Counted from the stretch's first letter, positions 16,612 to 26,239 are shown. The stretch: 64,000 nucleotides of DNA from UBA1181 sp963648205 (GCA_963648205.1 CAVJCT010000066.1:4622-68621); one strand, 5' to 3'. Made by a program: numbers and translations. The notes: a model not told the origin generated them from the letters alone.

Positions 16612-18429
16612 TTACTGAATGACCATCTCGCAGTTTTTGCAATCAAAAATAAGAGACAGTTTAACGCCAGTGTTGGTGATGAGTGAAAGGGGCTCTTTCA
16701 ACTTTTGAGTTGCTTCTTTATTCTCTTTCGGACAAGCCTCGATGGCGTAGCGAATGCAGTGTTTGCATCGCATCAACTCTGCCTTTTGTGGTTCTTTTGC
16801 TTCGAAAGAGGGCGCAATCGACGTAACTCCGTGGTGCTTGTAAAAATCCTCCGCTTTATGGTTGTGGACATTTCCTCGGTAGTCTAACTGATTGACAATG
16901 TAAGGGTGAGAAGTCTGCGGAAAATGGGTGTTCGCTTTTTCTCTTCTTTTTTCTCGTTCCTCTTCCAATTGGGCGATTAAGTTTCTGCGAATGTCGGCTA
17001 ATTGAGCGGAAGGAATGAAGTAGGCTTGTGAGGTTTGAATTTCAACGTTATTGATCGAAAAGATGGTATTTCCTGTCTTTTTGAGCGTCTGAATGATGTT
17101 TTCTGTTTGCTTTTCTACATTTTGAGCAAGCGTTTTCTCCATTTTTAGAGAAATCGTTGACGAAATGTTATCTTCATCAGTGATTTGAAAGGTGAAACCA
17201 TCTGATGTCTCTTGCATGCAGATGTTGGCAGTTATCTTTCGGTCCGCGCTTTTCTTTTTGAGAACCTTGTCGAATGCTTGATCGAAATTTCTGTATATCA
17301 GTGTGTTAGGGGCAATTTGAATGGGTTCGGCAGGGCAAATCCTATTGCCTTCTACAGTGTTGGCTTTGAATCCGCGGAACTGTCCGTTGCGGTCTAAGAA
17401 GGCGAAACCGTCGCCATTGGCTAAGGTTTTGTCTGTGTCGACAAAGATGAATTTGCCGTTGACTTTCTGCACTTTACCAATTTTCTCACCTAAAGATTTT
17501 GGTGTGTCGAAAGAGGTGATTTCGTGAGTTCGACCATGTAGAAAATAGTCGGTTGAGCCACGGTGAAAACTCTTCTCTACATTCGGGATGAAGGTGTAAG
17601 TGCATGAGCCTGAGCTACTTTGCTCGTAGAGGTCTGAGCCATTGAGAATGGCATCCAACTGCTGACGATAGTAGGCTGTAACGTTTTTCACATACTCCAC
17701 ATCTTTCAGTCTTCCCTCAATTTTCAAGGAAGATGCGCCTGCATCAATGAGTTCCTTGAGGTAGGCAGAAAGGTTGAAATCTTTGAGCGATAGCAAGAAC
17801 TTGTCTTTGACGAGTGTTTTTCCCATCGCATCAACGAGAGAGTAGGGCAGGCGACACATTTGGGCGCACACACCCCGATTGGCACTTCTTCCGCAGAGTT
17901 TCTGACTGAGATAACACTGTCCGCTATAGCACACACACAATGCACCGTGAACGAAAACCTCAAGATTGACGTTTGTTTGTTGATGTATTTCTCGTATCTT
18001 GTTGATGTCTAATTCCCTTGCCAAAACCACTTGCTCGAAGCCTGCTTTCTCAAGGAATTGCACCTTCTCCACCGTCCGATTGTCCATCTGCGTACTGGCA
18101 TGGAGGGGTATCGGCGGAAGATTGAGTTGTGTGATTCCCATATCTTGGACGATAAGGGCATCCACGCCGATATTGTATAATTGGTTGATAATCGACTCAG
18201 TTTCAGCTAATTCCTTGTCTGTCAAAATGGTGTTGAGAGCCACATATACTTTGGCGTAGTATTGATGAGCGTGTTTGACAAGGCTCTCAATACCTTCTAT
18301 CGTATTGGCAGCGTTGGCACGCGCACTGAAGCGAGGCGCACCGATATAGACTGCGTCTGCGCCGTGGTTGATAGCCTCGATGCCGTGTTCGGGCGTCTTG
18401 GCAGGAGAAAGCAGTTCGATTTTGCGCAT
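16612..18429 (-). CDS. U32 family protein, RlhA-like RNA hydroxylase (collagenase-like fold)
   Basis: A 605-residue protein. The N-terminal U32 domain (about 1-290) includes LLSPAKTPEHGIEAINHGAD, FVHGALCVCYSGQCYLS and RGVCAQMCRLPY. The clustered cysteines are those that bind an iron-sulfur cluster in characterised U32 enzymes. The middle and C-terminal part matches the DUF3656-containing form, as in Escherichia coli RlhA, which hydroxylates a cytidine in 23S rRNA. Older annotations call these collagenases. A Cys-rich tail (MRCKHCIRYAIEACP and IFDCKNCEM) is an added possible metal site. Confidence 0.85.
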   Translation of the reverse strand: MRKIELLSPAKTPEHGIEAINHGADAVYIGAPRFSARANAANTIEGIESLVKHAHQYYAKVYVALNTILTDKELAETESIINQLYNIGVDALIVQDMGITQLNLPPIPLHASTQMDNRTVEKVQFLEKAGFEQVVLARELDINKIREIHQQTNVNLEVFVHGALCVCYSGQCYLSQKLCGRSANRGVCAQMCRLPYSLVDAMGKTLVKDKFLLSLKDFNLSAYLKELIDAGASSLKIEGRLKDVEYVKNVTAYYRQQLDAILNGSDLYEQSSSGSCTYTFIPNVEKSFHRGSTDYFLHGRTHEITSFDTPKSLGEKIGKVQKVNGKFIFVDTDKTLANGDGFAFLDRNGQFRGFKANTVEGNRICPAEPIQIAPNTLIYRNFDQAFDKVLKKKSADRKITANICMQETSDGFTFQITDEDNISSTISLKMEKTLAQNVEKQTENIIQTLKKTGNTIFSINNVEIQTSQAYFIPSAQLADIRRNLIAQLEEEREKRREKANTHFPQTSHPYIVNQLDYRGNVHNHKAEDFYKHHGVTSIAPSFEAKEPQKAELMRCKHCIRYAIEACPKENKEATQKLKEPLSLITNTGVKLSLIFDCKNCEMVIQ

Positions 18430-18471
18430 TGCGGTCTCTATATTCTATAATTTCTATGATGACAAAGGCTG

Positions 18472-19401
18472 TTAGAGGCTATTGCCTTGAATCTCGTTGA
18501 TATTGAAAGGTGTTTTCTGATAAACGAAATAGTTCAACCAGTTGACAAACAATAAGTTGGCGTGACTTCTCCAACGAACGACAGGCTCTTGTGTAGGGTC
18601 GTCATTGCGGAAATAGTTGACTGGAATATCAATCGGAAGATTATTTTGCAAATCACGGTAATATTCGTCGCGCAATGTGTACGGACTATATTCGGAGTGT
18701 CCCATGATATAGAACTCTCGTCCGCCACGAGCCTCCACGATGTGAACGCCAGCCTGGTCTGATTCTGAAATCAATTTCAACTCTGGTCTGGCAAGTATGT
18801 CTTCTTTGTGAACCTCCGTATGGCGACTATGAGGCGCAAAGAACTCGTCGTCGAAACCGCGGAAAATAGGGTTCTTCGGGTCTAACACGCGATGGTTGAA
18901 GATACCAAACATCTTTTTGTCCAGTTTGTATTTTGGCACACCATAGTGATGGAAAAGTCCTGCCTGAGCCGCCCAACAAATGTAGATGGTAGAGAAGACG
19001 TGCGACTTTGTCCAATCAAATATCTGAGTAATTTCATCCCAATAAGAAACCTCTTGAAAATCCATGTGTTCGAGAGGCGCTCCCGTGATGATCATACCGT
19101 CGTAACAAGCGTCCTTCAAAGTGTCGAAGTCCTTATAAAACATTTGCATGTGTTCTATCGGAGTGTTCTTTGAAGTATGACTTTTGATCTTCATAAAGTC
19201 AATTTCGATTTGAAGCGGTGAGTTGGAAAGCAGACGAATCAAGTCCGTTTCCGTAGTAATTTTCAACGGCATCAAATTGAGAATGATTATTTTAAGTGGA
19301 CGAATGTCTTGGTGTGAGGCAGCGGTACTGTCTTTCACGAAAATATTTTCATTCTCTAAGAGCTTGATAGCGGGTAAATTATTCGGAATATTTAATGGCA
19401 T
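18472..19401 (-). CDS. metA: Homoserine O-acyltransferase (MetA type)
   Basis: A 309-residue enzyme that acylates the hydroxyl of homoserine (succinyl- or acetyl-CoA donor) in methionine synthesis. I start at ATG 19401 (MPLNIPNNLPAIKLLENENI), the family's conserved opening; a longer frame to 19464 would run through the promoter. Motifs: LNLMPLKITTETDLIRLLSN, TGAPLEH, the nucleophile Cys in YICWAAQAGL, HSRHTEV and GHSEYSP. Which acyl-CoA is used cannot be read reliably from the sequence. Confidence 0.93.
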   Translation of the reverse strand: MPLNIPNNLPAIKLLENENIFVKDSTAASHQDIRPLKIIILNLMPLKITTETDLIRLLSNSPLQIEIDFMKIKSHTSKNTPIEHMQMFYKDFDTLKDACYDGMIITGAPLEHMDFQEVSYWDEITQIFDWTKSHVFSTIYICWAAQAGLFHHYGVPKYKLDKKMFGIFNHRVLDPKNPIFRGFDDEFFAPHSRHTEVHKEDILARPELKLISESDQAGVHIVEARGGREFYIMGHSEYSPYTLRDEYYRDLQNNLPIDIPVNYFRNDDPTQEPVVRWRSHANLLFVNWLNYFVYQKTPFNINEIQGNSL

Positions 19402-19438
19402 GTTTGGAACAGCGTTTAGATATTTTACTATGATTCTA

Positions 19439-19446
19439 CAAAGATA
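19439..19446 (-). promoter_or_regulatory. Bacteroidota -7 promoter element for metA
   Basis: CAAAGATA on plus is TATCTTTG on minus, 37 bases before the metA start. Confidence 0.65.
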
Positions 19447-19480
19447 AGATTTTACTTGTTTCAATTTGCTTAAAAATTGC

Positions 19481-19488
19481 TAATTTTG
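19481..19488 (+). promoter_or_regulatory. Bacteroidota -7 promoter element for ruvX
   Basis: TAATTTTG, 8 bases before the ruvX ATG, would give a nearly leaderless mRNA. It is back to back with the metA promoter. Confidence 0.45.
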
Positions 19489-19496
19489 CCGTAATT

Positions 19497-19919
19497 ATGG
19501 GAAGAATACTCGCGATAGACTACGGAAAGAAACGTGTTGGGGTGGCTGTAACTGATCCGCTCCAAATCATTGCAAACGGACTGACCACTGTTCCGTCTGG
19601 CGAAATATTGAAGTTTATAGTAGACTATGTTTCAAAGGAAAATGTGGAGAAAATAGTGGTGGGTTTGCCCAAAACTATGAAGGGAGAGGACTCAGAATCA
19701 ATGAAATACATCACTCCTTTTATGGCATCGTTGAAGAAAAAACTTCCCAATATTCCTGTGGAAATGTTCGACGAACGTTTCACTTCTGTTCTTGCTCACC
19801 GGGCGATTATCGAAGGGGGCGTTAAGAAAATGGACAGAAGAAATAAAGCGTTAGTCGATGAAGTGAGTGCCACAATCATTCTTCAATCCTATATGGAATC
19901 ACAAAGATTAAAATTCTAA
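19497..19919 (+). CDS. ruvX: Putative Holliday junction resolvase / pre-16S rRNA nuclease YqgF
   Basis: A 140-residue RNase H-fold protein with ILAIDYGKKRVGVAVTDP at the N-terminus, VVGLPKTMKG, and FDERFTSVLAHRAI; the acidic residues D7, E/D in DER and the C-terminal DEVSA complete the family's active site. Homologues trim the 5' end of 16S rRNA in E. coli and have been proposed as resolvases. It is followed 48 bases later by def on the same strand. Confidence 0.93.
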   Translation: MGRILAIDYGKKRVGVAVTDPLQIIANGLTTVPSGEILKFIVDYVSKENVEKIVVGLPKTMKGEDSESMKYITPFMASLKKKLPNIPVEMFDERFTSVLAHRAIIEGGVKKMDRRNKALVDEVSATIILQSYMESQRLKF

Positions 19920-19967
19920 GTGAATATTGATATAAAATATTGTCGTAAAATATAAAAACATACAGAA

Positions 19968-20522
19968 ATGATTTTACCAGTTATCCTTTATGGAAGTCCG
20001 GTTCTCAGAGCAGAGACGAAAGATATTGATAGTTCTTATCCTGAAGTGCAGAAGTTGATTGACGATATGTTCGAGACGATGTATAATGCTGATGGTGTGG
20101 GACTTGCAGCGCCACAGGTTGGTTTGTCGATTCGTCTTTTTGTCGTTGACGCAGATTGCTTGGGTGAGGATTTCCCTGAGTGTAAAGGATTTAAGAAGGC
20201 GTTCATCAATCCTCAAATTGTAGAAGAGAGTGAGGAGTTGGAGGCATTCAATGAGGGATGTTTGAGTTTGCCAGGTATCAATGAGTCTGTGAAACGTCCA
20301 GTTCGTATTCGCATCAAATATTTGAACGAGAAATTCGAGCCATGCGAGGAGGTTTATGAGCATTTCCAAGCCCGTGTCGTTGAGCACGAGTATGACCATT
20401 TGGAGGGTCATGTTTTCGTAGACCATATTTCGCCAATCCGTCGCCAGATGAACAAGTCTAAATTGTCGAATATGGCGAAGGGAAAGGTTCGTTGCCACTA
20501 CAGAACTAAGTTACTGAAGTAA
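19968..20522 (+). CDS. def: Peptide deformylase
   Basis: A 184-residue metalloenzyme that removes the formyl group from nascent proteins. All three signature motifs are present: GVGLAAPQVG (about 44-53), EGCLSLPG (Cys ligand, about 100) and VVEHEYDHLEGHVF (HExxH, about 141). The C-terminal extension after HISPIRRQM is typical of the Bacteroidota form. It lies between ruvX and a DoxX-type gene. Confidence 0.96.
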   Translation: MILPVILYGSPVLRAETKDIDSSYPEVQKLIDDMFETMYNADGVGLAAPQVGLSIRLFVVDADCLGEDFPECKGFKKAFINPQIVEESEELEAFNEGCLSLPGINESVKRPVRIRIKYLNEKFEPCEEVYEHFQARVVEHEYDHLEGHVFVDHISPIRRQMNKSKLSNMAKGKVRCHYRTKLLK

Positions 20523-20646
20523 TTAAGAATTTTTAACGAATTAGAAACAATCAAAGAACCGTTTGGTCGTTTCTAATTTGTGTTTGGTCGCGATTTGGGA
20601 AATCAAACATCAGTAAACAGATGTAGTATAAAAATCTTTTTTCAGT

Positions 20647-21966
20647 ATGGAGATTAGTTCAAATGTGAAGAAAGTGTCCGTTGTGATAGCAAGAATCATA
20701 ATGGGATGCGTTTTTATCTTTTCGGGATATGCGAAAGCGGTCGATCCGTTAGGTTCTACCTATAAGATACAAGACTATCTGACGGCGTTGAGTCTCGATT
20801 TCTTAGGACCGTTGGCGTTGGTGGCAGGCATTTTGCTGGCAGCGTTCGAGTTCTTGTTGGGTGTGTGCCTTTTGTTAGGTGCGAATGTGAAATCGACCTC
20901 GGTTTTGACGCTTCTTTTGATGTGTTTCATGACACCGCTCACGTTGTGGGTTGCCTTGACGAACCCTGTATCAGACTGTGGTTGCTTCGGTGATGCTTTG
21001 GTGTTGACCAACTGGCAGACGTTCTGGAAAAATATCATTTTCCTCGCACTGACGATTATGATTTTGAAGTGGAACAAGTACAGTCCGAAACTCTTCTCTC
21101 AGCGTACGGAGTGGATCATTGCCATCGCAGCAGGGGCTTATTCGATATTAGTTTCACTCTATTGCCTTGTCAATCTGCCGATTATCGATTTCCGTCCATA
21201 TAAGAATGGAACGAACATCATCAAGTCAATGGAAGTGCCAGATAGCATTATGGTAGACGGACAGATGGTGCCAACTCCGATAGATGAGTATGAGACGACC
21301 TTCATCTATGAGAAGGATGGCAAGCAACAAAAATTCTCAATGGAAGAGTATTCAAAACTCGACTCAACATGGCATTTCGTTGATTCAGAGAGCCAGTTGG
21401 TGAAGAAAGGTTTTGAACCACCAATCCATGATTTCTCGTTGGAAGATCCTGATCAGGGCGATATCACGGAAGATGTACTTTCAAATCCAGGTTATACCTT
21501 CTTGTTGATTTCAAAACGAGTTGAGCAAGCATCGACTAATAAACGTCAGGAAATCAGTGCGATATACGATTATGCACAGCGCAATGGCTATGGCTTCTAT
21601 TGTATGACTGCCACTGGATTGGAGTCGACGGAGATGCGAGAATATAAGGTAGAGATGGGTGGCGTTGAATACCCAATCGTCAATACCGATGAAATCACGT
21701 TGAAGACGATTGTGCGCTCGAATCCTGGTCTTGTGTTGATAAAAGATGGTGTTGTCATCAACAAATGGAGCAATGCCAATATGCCAACCTTCACCGAGCC
21801 GTTGGAGAACTCGCCACGCGGTCAGGTGCAAGAACCAAATGACACACGAGTTGTGATTCTCTCAACACTGTTGTTTATCGGATTTTTGCTGGCTTTGTTC
21901 GCATTAGATAAAATTGCGACATTAATTGCAGAGCGATTCTTGGTAAAAAAGAAGGAGAATGATTAA
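20647..21966 (+). CDS. DoxX/MauE-family membrane protein with thioredoxin-like C-terminus (BT_3928 type)
   Basis: A 439-residue inner-membrane protein. The N-terminal half has four or five helices typical of the DoxX/MauE fold, with ARIIMGCVFIFSGYAKAVDP at the start and the conserved NPVSDCGCFGDAL motif near residue 100. The soluble middle (about 190-400) looks like a degenerate thioredoxin-like domain (YTFLLISKRVEQA) without a CxxC. One more helix follows near 400-420. MauE relatives act with periplasmic redox proteins; the partner here is unknown. tpiA follows 80 bases later. Confidence 0.8.
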   Translation: MEISSNVKKVSVVIARIIMGCVFIFSGYAKAVDPLGSTYKIQDYLTALSLDFLGPLALVAGILLAAFEFLLGVCLLLGANVKSTSVLTLLLMCFMTPLTLWVALTNPVSDCGCFGDALVLTNWQTFWKNIIFLALTIMILKWNKYSPKLFSQRTEWIIAIAAGAYSILVSLYCLVNLPIIDFRPYKNGTNIIKSMEVPDSIMVDGQMVPTPIDEYETTFIYEKDGKQQKFSMEEYSKLDSTWHFVDSESQLVKKGFEPPIHDFSLEDPDQGDITEDVLSNPGYTFLLISKRVEQASTNKRQEISAIYDYAQRNGYGFYCMTATGLESTEMREYKVEMGGVEYPIVNTDEITLKTIVRSNPGLVLIKDGVVINKWSNANMPTFTEPLENSPRGQVQEPNDTRVVILSTLLFIGFLLALFALDKIATLIAERFLVKKKEND

Positions 21967-22046
21967 ATTTGTAGGCGGAAAACAGAGCGATGTTTTCCGC
22001 TTAATCTTTTTAAAATAATTTTCAATAAATAAAAATTTCTTAAGCA

Positions 22047-22808
22047 ATGAGAAAGAATATTGTAGCAGGAAACTGGAAAATGAACAAGACTCTTCAAGAG
22101 GGTCTTATGTTGGCAATGGGCTTGGATGCTGCATTGAAGGGTCAAAAATTGAACTGCGATGTTATCATCGGAACTCCTTTCATTCACTTGGCAAGCGTTG
22201 CTTCTTTAATCGATACTAATGTGATCGCAGTTGCTGCTGAGAACTGTGCAGACAAAGAGTCTGGTGCATTCACTGGTGAAGTTTCTGCCGCTATGGTTAA
22301 GTCTACAGGAGCAGAGTACGTTATCCTCGGACACTCTGAGCGTCGTGAGTACTACCACGAGACTCCAGAAATCTTGAAGGAGAAAGTTCTTTTGGCTTTG
22401 AAGAACAACTTGAAGGTTATCTTCTGTATCGGTGAGAGCTTGGCAGAGCGCGAGGCTAACAAGCAAAACGAAGTTGTTAAGGCTGAGTTGGAAGGTTCAG
22501 TTTTCAACTTGTCTGCTGAGGACTTCGCTAAGATCACTATTGCATACGAGCCAATCTGGGCTATCGGAACTGGTAAGACTGCTACTGCTGACCAAGCAGA
22601 GGAGATCCACGCATACATCCGTTCAGTTGTTGCTGACAAGTATGGTAAGGAAGTTGCAGAGAACACTTCTATCCTTTACGGAGGTTCTTGCAAGGCTTCT
22701 AACGCTCCTGAGTTGTTCGCTAAGCCAGACATCGACGGTGGTTTGATCGGTGGTGCTTCTTTGAAGGTTGAGGATTTCTGCGGAATCATCAAAGCATTCG
22801 ACAAATAA
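22047..22808 (+). CDS. tpiA: Triosephosphate isomerase
   Basis: A 253-residue TIM-barrel enzyme of glycolysis that interconverts dihydroxyacetone phosphate and glyceraldehyde-3-phosphate. Visible active-site parts: NWKMNKT (Asn, Lys), ILGHSERREY (His), the signature AYEPIWAIGTGKTAT (catalytic Glu and flexible loop) and ILYGGSCKASNA near the end. The codon use is strongly biased (AAC, GAC, GTT), as in highly expressed genes. A strong terminator follows. Confidence 0.97.
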   Translation: MRKNIVAGNWKMNKTLQEGLMLAMGLDAALKGQKLNCDVIIGTPFIHLASVASLIDTNVIAVAAENCADKESGAFTGEVSAAMVKSTGAEYVILGHSERREYYHETPEILKEKVLLALKNNLKVIFCIGESLAEREANKQNEVVKAELEGSVFNLSAEDFAKITIAYEPIWAIGTGKTATADQAEEIHAYIRSVVADKYGKEVAENTSILYGGSCKASNAPELFAKPDIDGGLIGGASLKVEDFCGIIKAFDK

Positions 22809-22831
22809 GCATTTATCATAAATTGCTAATC

Positions 22832-22870
22832 GAGAGGTTGTATCTTCTGATACAGCCTCTCTTTGTTTTG
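22832..22870 (+). terminator. Intrinsic terminator after tpiA
   Basis: A 13-base stem GAGAGGTTGTATC with GATACAGCCTCTC (one G-U pair) around TTCT, followed by a T-rich run. Confidence 0.85.
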
Positions 22871-22900
22871 TCGCTATTCCTCATTTTCGTGTAAATTCCT

Positions 22901-22908
22901 TAACTTTG
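22901..22908 (+). promoter_or_regulatory. Bacteroidota -7 promoter element for ispD-recG
   Basis: TAACTTTG, 49 bases before ispD and after the tpiA terminator. Confidence 0.55.
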
Positions 22909-22957
22909 TAAATAAGCGTTTGCAAAAGAAAAAGTCGTACAAAAAGAGGTTGATTCT

Positions 22958-23626
22958 ATGCAGAAATATGTAATTATCGTGGCTGGAGGAAAAGGTCTTC
23001 GTATGGGAGGCGCAATACCGAAACAGTTTCTTGAAGTGAAGGGGAAGCCCATCCTTATGCGGACAATCGAGCGTTTCTTAGCGTACGAATCCGCTATTTC
23101 TGTGCATTTGGTGTTGCCTCAAAGTCACTTTGACTACTGGCATGAACTGTGCGAGAAATACCAATTCACCGCTCCGCATACTTTGGTGGAGGGTGGCGAA
23201 ACACGCTTCCATTCAGTGTCGCATGGACTGAATTCTATTCATCCGACGGAGCAAGCCTTGGTGGCAGTACACGATGGCGTTCGGCCTTTTGTCTCTGTGG
23301 AAACGATTGATGCGACCTTTAAAACGGCAGCGGAGATGGGGGCGGCTGTGCCTGTTGTCCCTTCTGTCGATTCGTTGCGAAAAGTGAATGAGAAGGGTAG
23401 TGAGTCTGTCGATCGCAGTCTTTACCGTTTGGTGCAGACACCGCAGACATTCCAGTATGATATTCTCAAAAAAGCGTATGAGCAGACCTATCGAGACACG
23501 TTTACCGACGATGCCTCTGTCGTTGAGGCTGCAGGATACACCATTCAATTAGTGGATGGAAATCGAGAAAATGTGAAGATAACGACGGCATACGATATGA
23601 AGATAGCGGATGCTTTGGTGGATTAG
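22958..23626 (+). CDS. ispD: 2-C-methyl-D-erythritol 4-phosphate cytidylyltransferase
   Basis: A 222-residue nucleotidyltransferase of the non-mevalonate isoprenoid pathway that forms CDP-methylerythritol from MEP and CTP. Signature residues: VAGGKGLRMGGAIPKQFLEV (about 8-27), VHDGVRPFV (about 106-114), VDRSLYRLVQTPQTFQYDIL and FTDDASVVEAAG. recG starts 18 bases after it, so the two share a transcript, a common Bacteroidales pairing. Confidence 0.95.
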   Translation: MQKYVIIVAGGKGLRMGGAIPKQFLEVKGKPILMRTIERFLAYESAISVHLVLPQSHFDYWHELCEKYQFTAPHTLVEGGETRFHSVSHGLNSIHPTEQALVAVHDGVRPFVSVETIDATFKTAAEMGAAVPVVPSVDSLRKVNEKGSESVDRSLYRLVQTPQTFQYDILKKAYEQTYRDTFTDDASVVEAAGYTIQLVDGNRENVKITTAYDMKIADALVD

Positions 23627-23644
23627 AAAAATCAGGTAGTCTCT

Positions 23645-25750
23645 ATGTTTTTAGATAATGATATAACCTATTTGCATGGTGTCGGTCCGAAGAAGGCCGC
23701 CCTGCTCAATAGTGAAATCAAGGTAAAAACATACCGAGATATGCTCTATTATTTCCCCTACCGCTACATTGATAAAAGTCGATTTTACGATATTTCGGAG
23801 TTGAACGACACCTCCTCGTATGTGCAGGTGAAGGGTAAAATCCTGAGAATGGACTTGGTGGGCAGTGGCAGACAACAAAGGGCTGTCGCTATGTTCTCGG
23901 ATGGAAAATCGGCGATGGAACTGCTCTGGTTTAAGGGCGTGAAATATGCTGCAGAGACCTACAAGCCTGGTAATGATTATGTTATCTTCGGAAAACCATC
24001 CTTTTTTAAGGGAAAGGTCAGCATGGTGCATCCCGAGATGGAGACGATTGCTGAAGTGAGAGAAAAACTCTCGTTAGGCGGTTTGCAAGGTATGTATCTG
24101 ACGACAGAGAAAATGAAGTCGGGCTTCCTTGCCACAAAAGGAATCCAAAAGATTGTCTTGGAGATTCTGAAAGGATTCGAAGAGAATGAAATTGAAGAAA
24201 CACTTCCCGCGTATATCTGTGAATCTCGGCACTTGATCCCTTTGAAAGATGCGTTGACTTCCATCCATTTTCCATTGAATATCAATGATTTGAAGATTGC
24301 GCAACTAAGAATGAAATTCGAGGAACTGCTCTTCATCCAGTTGAATATTCTAAGGAATACGAAAATACGTGAACAGAAGTTTAAAGGATTGCCATTCACC
24401 AAAATTGGCCATTATTTCAACACTTTCTACTCTGAACATTTGCCGTTTGAACTAACGAATGCGCAGAAGCGGGTGATAAAGGAGATTCGTGCGGATGTGG
24501 GTAGTGGTCGACAGATGAATAGGCTACTGCAAGGCGATGTGGGAAGTGGAAAGACCCTTGTTGCGGTTATGTCTATGTTGATGGCGTTGGACAATAACTT
24601 TCAGACGTGTTTGATGGCGCCGACGGAGATTTTGGCTACGCAACATTATGAGACGGTGTCTAAACTGCTTTCTCCGTTGGGTATATCTGTCGCTTTGTTG
24701 ACAGGCTCGACGAAGAAAAAGGACAGAGATTGGATTCTTTCGGCATTGCAAGATGGCAGTTTGCAAATTGTGATCGGAACTCATGCTTTGCTGGAAGATA
24801 CGGTGCAGTTTCAGAATTTGGGATTGGTTGTGATTGATGAGCAACATCGCTTTGGCGTGGCTCAACGTGCCAAACTATGGTCGAAGAATATAGAGCCGCC
24901 ACATATTCTGGTGATGACGGCGACCCCAATACCGAGAACCTTAGCAATGACCCTTTATGGAGATTTGGATGTTTCGGTGATTGATCAACTGCCACCGGGA
25001 AGAAAACCCATCTACACGATTCATCGGTTTGACACGAAGCGTTCGGATTTGTATGCCTCGATGAAGCGAGAAATCGCTAAGGGTCGGCAAGTCTATATTG
25101 TCTATCCGATGATACAAGAGTCGGAGAAGATGGATTATGCCAATTTGGAGACTGGATATGCCAATTTGCAGCAAGTCTTCCCCGAACCCGAGTATCATAT
25201 TGGGATGGTGCATGGCAAGATGAAACCTGCGGAGAAGGATGCTGTGATGCAACGATTCTCGTCGGGAGAGTTGAATATTCTGGTGGCAACGACGGTGATT
25301 GAGGTGGGCGTGAACGTACCCAATGCATCGGTGATGATGATTGAGAGTGCGGAGCGTTTTGGCTTGTCGCAGTTGCACCAGTTGCGAGGACGAGTTGGAC
25401 GAGGAGCAGAGCAGTCGTATTGCATTTTGGTAACCTCAGTGAAATTGTCGAGCGAAAGCAAACAACGGATGGATGTGATGGTTCGAACGAACGATGGTTT
25501 TGAAATCTCAGAGTATGATTTGAAGATGCGAGGACCTGGCGATATCGAAGGAACACAACAAAGCGGAGTGTCGTTGAATTTGAAGATCTCCAATTTGGCA
25601 ACCGATGGTCAGATTGTACAGTTGGCTCGTGAGACTGCCCGAGAGATTTTAGATGAAGATCCAGAGTTGATGTTAGAGAAAAACTACTTGTTGAACAAAC
25701 ATTTGCAGGAGATATTGAAGAATCAACTGAATTGGGGTGTCATCAGTTGA
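23645..25750 (+). CDS. recG: ATP-dependent DNA helicase RecG
   Basis: A 701-residue superfamily 2 helicase that regresses stalled forks and processes branched DNA. The N-terminal wedge/OB domain (about 60-150, VKGKILRMDLVGSGRQQR) is followed by motor domains with Walker A LLQGDVGSGKTLVAV (about 295-309), DEQH in LVVIDEQHRFGVAQR (about 394-408), motif III MTATPIPRTLAMTL and motif VI QLHQLRGRVGRGAEQSYC. Length and motif order are normal. Confidence 0.96.
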   Translation: MFLDNDITYLHGVGPKKAALLNSEIKVKTYRDMLYYFPYRYIDKSRFYDISELNDTSSYVQVKGKILRMDLVGSGRQQRAVAMFSDGKSAMELLWFKGVKYAAETYKPGNDYVIFGKPSFFKGKVSMVHPEMETIAEVREKLSLGGLQGMYLTTEKMKSGFLATKGIQKIVLEILKGFEENEIEETLPAYICESRHLIPLKDALTSIHFPLNINDLKIAQLRMKFEELLFIQLNILRNTKIREQKFKGLPFTKIGHYFNTFYSEHLPFELTNAQKRVIKEIRADVGSGRQMNRLLQGDVGSGKTLVAVMSMLMALDNNFQTCLMAPTEILATQHYETVSKLLSPLGISVALLTGSTKKKDRDWILSALQDGSLQIVIGTHALLEDTVQFQNLGLVVIDEQHRFGVAQRAKLWSKNIEPPHILVMTATPIPRTLAMTLYGDLDVSVIDQLPPGRKPIYTIHRFDTKRSDLYASMKREIAKGRQVYIVYPMIQESEKMDYANLETGYANLQQVFPEPEYHIGMVHGKMKPAEKDAVMQRFSSGELNILVATTVIEVGVNVPNASVMMIESAERFGLSQLHQLRGRVGRGAEQSYCILVTSVKLSSESKQRMDVMVRTNDGFEISEYDLKMRGPGDIEGTQQSGVSLNLKISNLATDGQIVQLARETAREILDEDPELMLEKNYLLNKHLQEILKNQLNWGVIS

Positions 25751-25789
25751 TTATGTTTACAATCGAAAATTCTTGAATTGTCTATAACC

Positions 25790-25820
25790 AAAAAGAGCGC
25801 CTCAATGAGACGCTCTTTTT
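25790..25820. terminator. Bidirectional terminator between recG and a small lipoprotein gene
   Basis: AAAAAGAGCG and CGCTCTTTTT form a near-perfect inverted repeat with runs of A and T on both sides, so it can work on either strand. The genes on either side converge on it. Confidence 0.85.
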
Positions 25821-25847
25821 AACTTTTCATTCGTTGTATTTTGCTAA

Positions 25848-26066
25848 TTATTCTGCAACAGCAGCAGCAGCTGAGTCAGCAACAGCAGCAACAGCAGAAT
25901 CTACAACAGCTTCGATTGAGTCAGCGATAGTTGCAGAATCAGCAACTTCCTCAACTACTTCAACAGCTGTAGAATCAACAGCTTGTGCGTCATTGTTAGC
26001 ATTTCCTCCGCAAGATGCTAAAGCAACTGCAGCAGATACAGCGAAAAATAAAACTACTTTCTTCAT
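25848..26066 (-). CDS. Small low-complexity lipoprotein
   Basis: A 72-residue protein. The lipoprotein signal (MKKVVLFFAVSAAVALASCGG, lipid Cys at 19) is followed by a mature part of only about 50 residues built from A, V, D, S and E in a loose repeat (ADSxxxADS, VVDSAVAAVADSA). It has its own promoter element and shares a bidirectional terminator. The mature part is acidic and helical in character, like small abundant outer-membrane lipoproteins. No function is known to me. Confidence 0.8.
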   Translation of the reverse strand: MKKVVLFFAVSAAVALASCGGNANNDAQAVDSTAVEVVEEVADSATIADSIEAVVDSAVAAVADSAAAAVAE

Positions 26067-26114
26067 TTCTTTTGATATAATTAATTAAACAACTATTCGT
26101 TTCTTTAGACTTTG

Positions 26115-26122
26115 CAAAGGTA
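26115..26122 (-). promoter_or_regulatory. Bacteroidota -7 promoter element for the small lipoprotein
   Basis: CAAAGGTA on plus is TACCTTTG on minus, 48 bases before the start codon. Confidence 0.6.
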
Positions 26123-26239
26123 GGTTTAATTTTATCATTGCTTTGTCTCTTCACCTTTTTTTTAGGGTCGGAATGTGAAAAAAATATAAAATTCGACTAA
26201 AAAATGCTCTCTTTTACACAATACGGAAACATAACCTTG

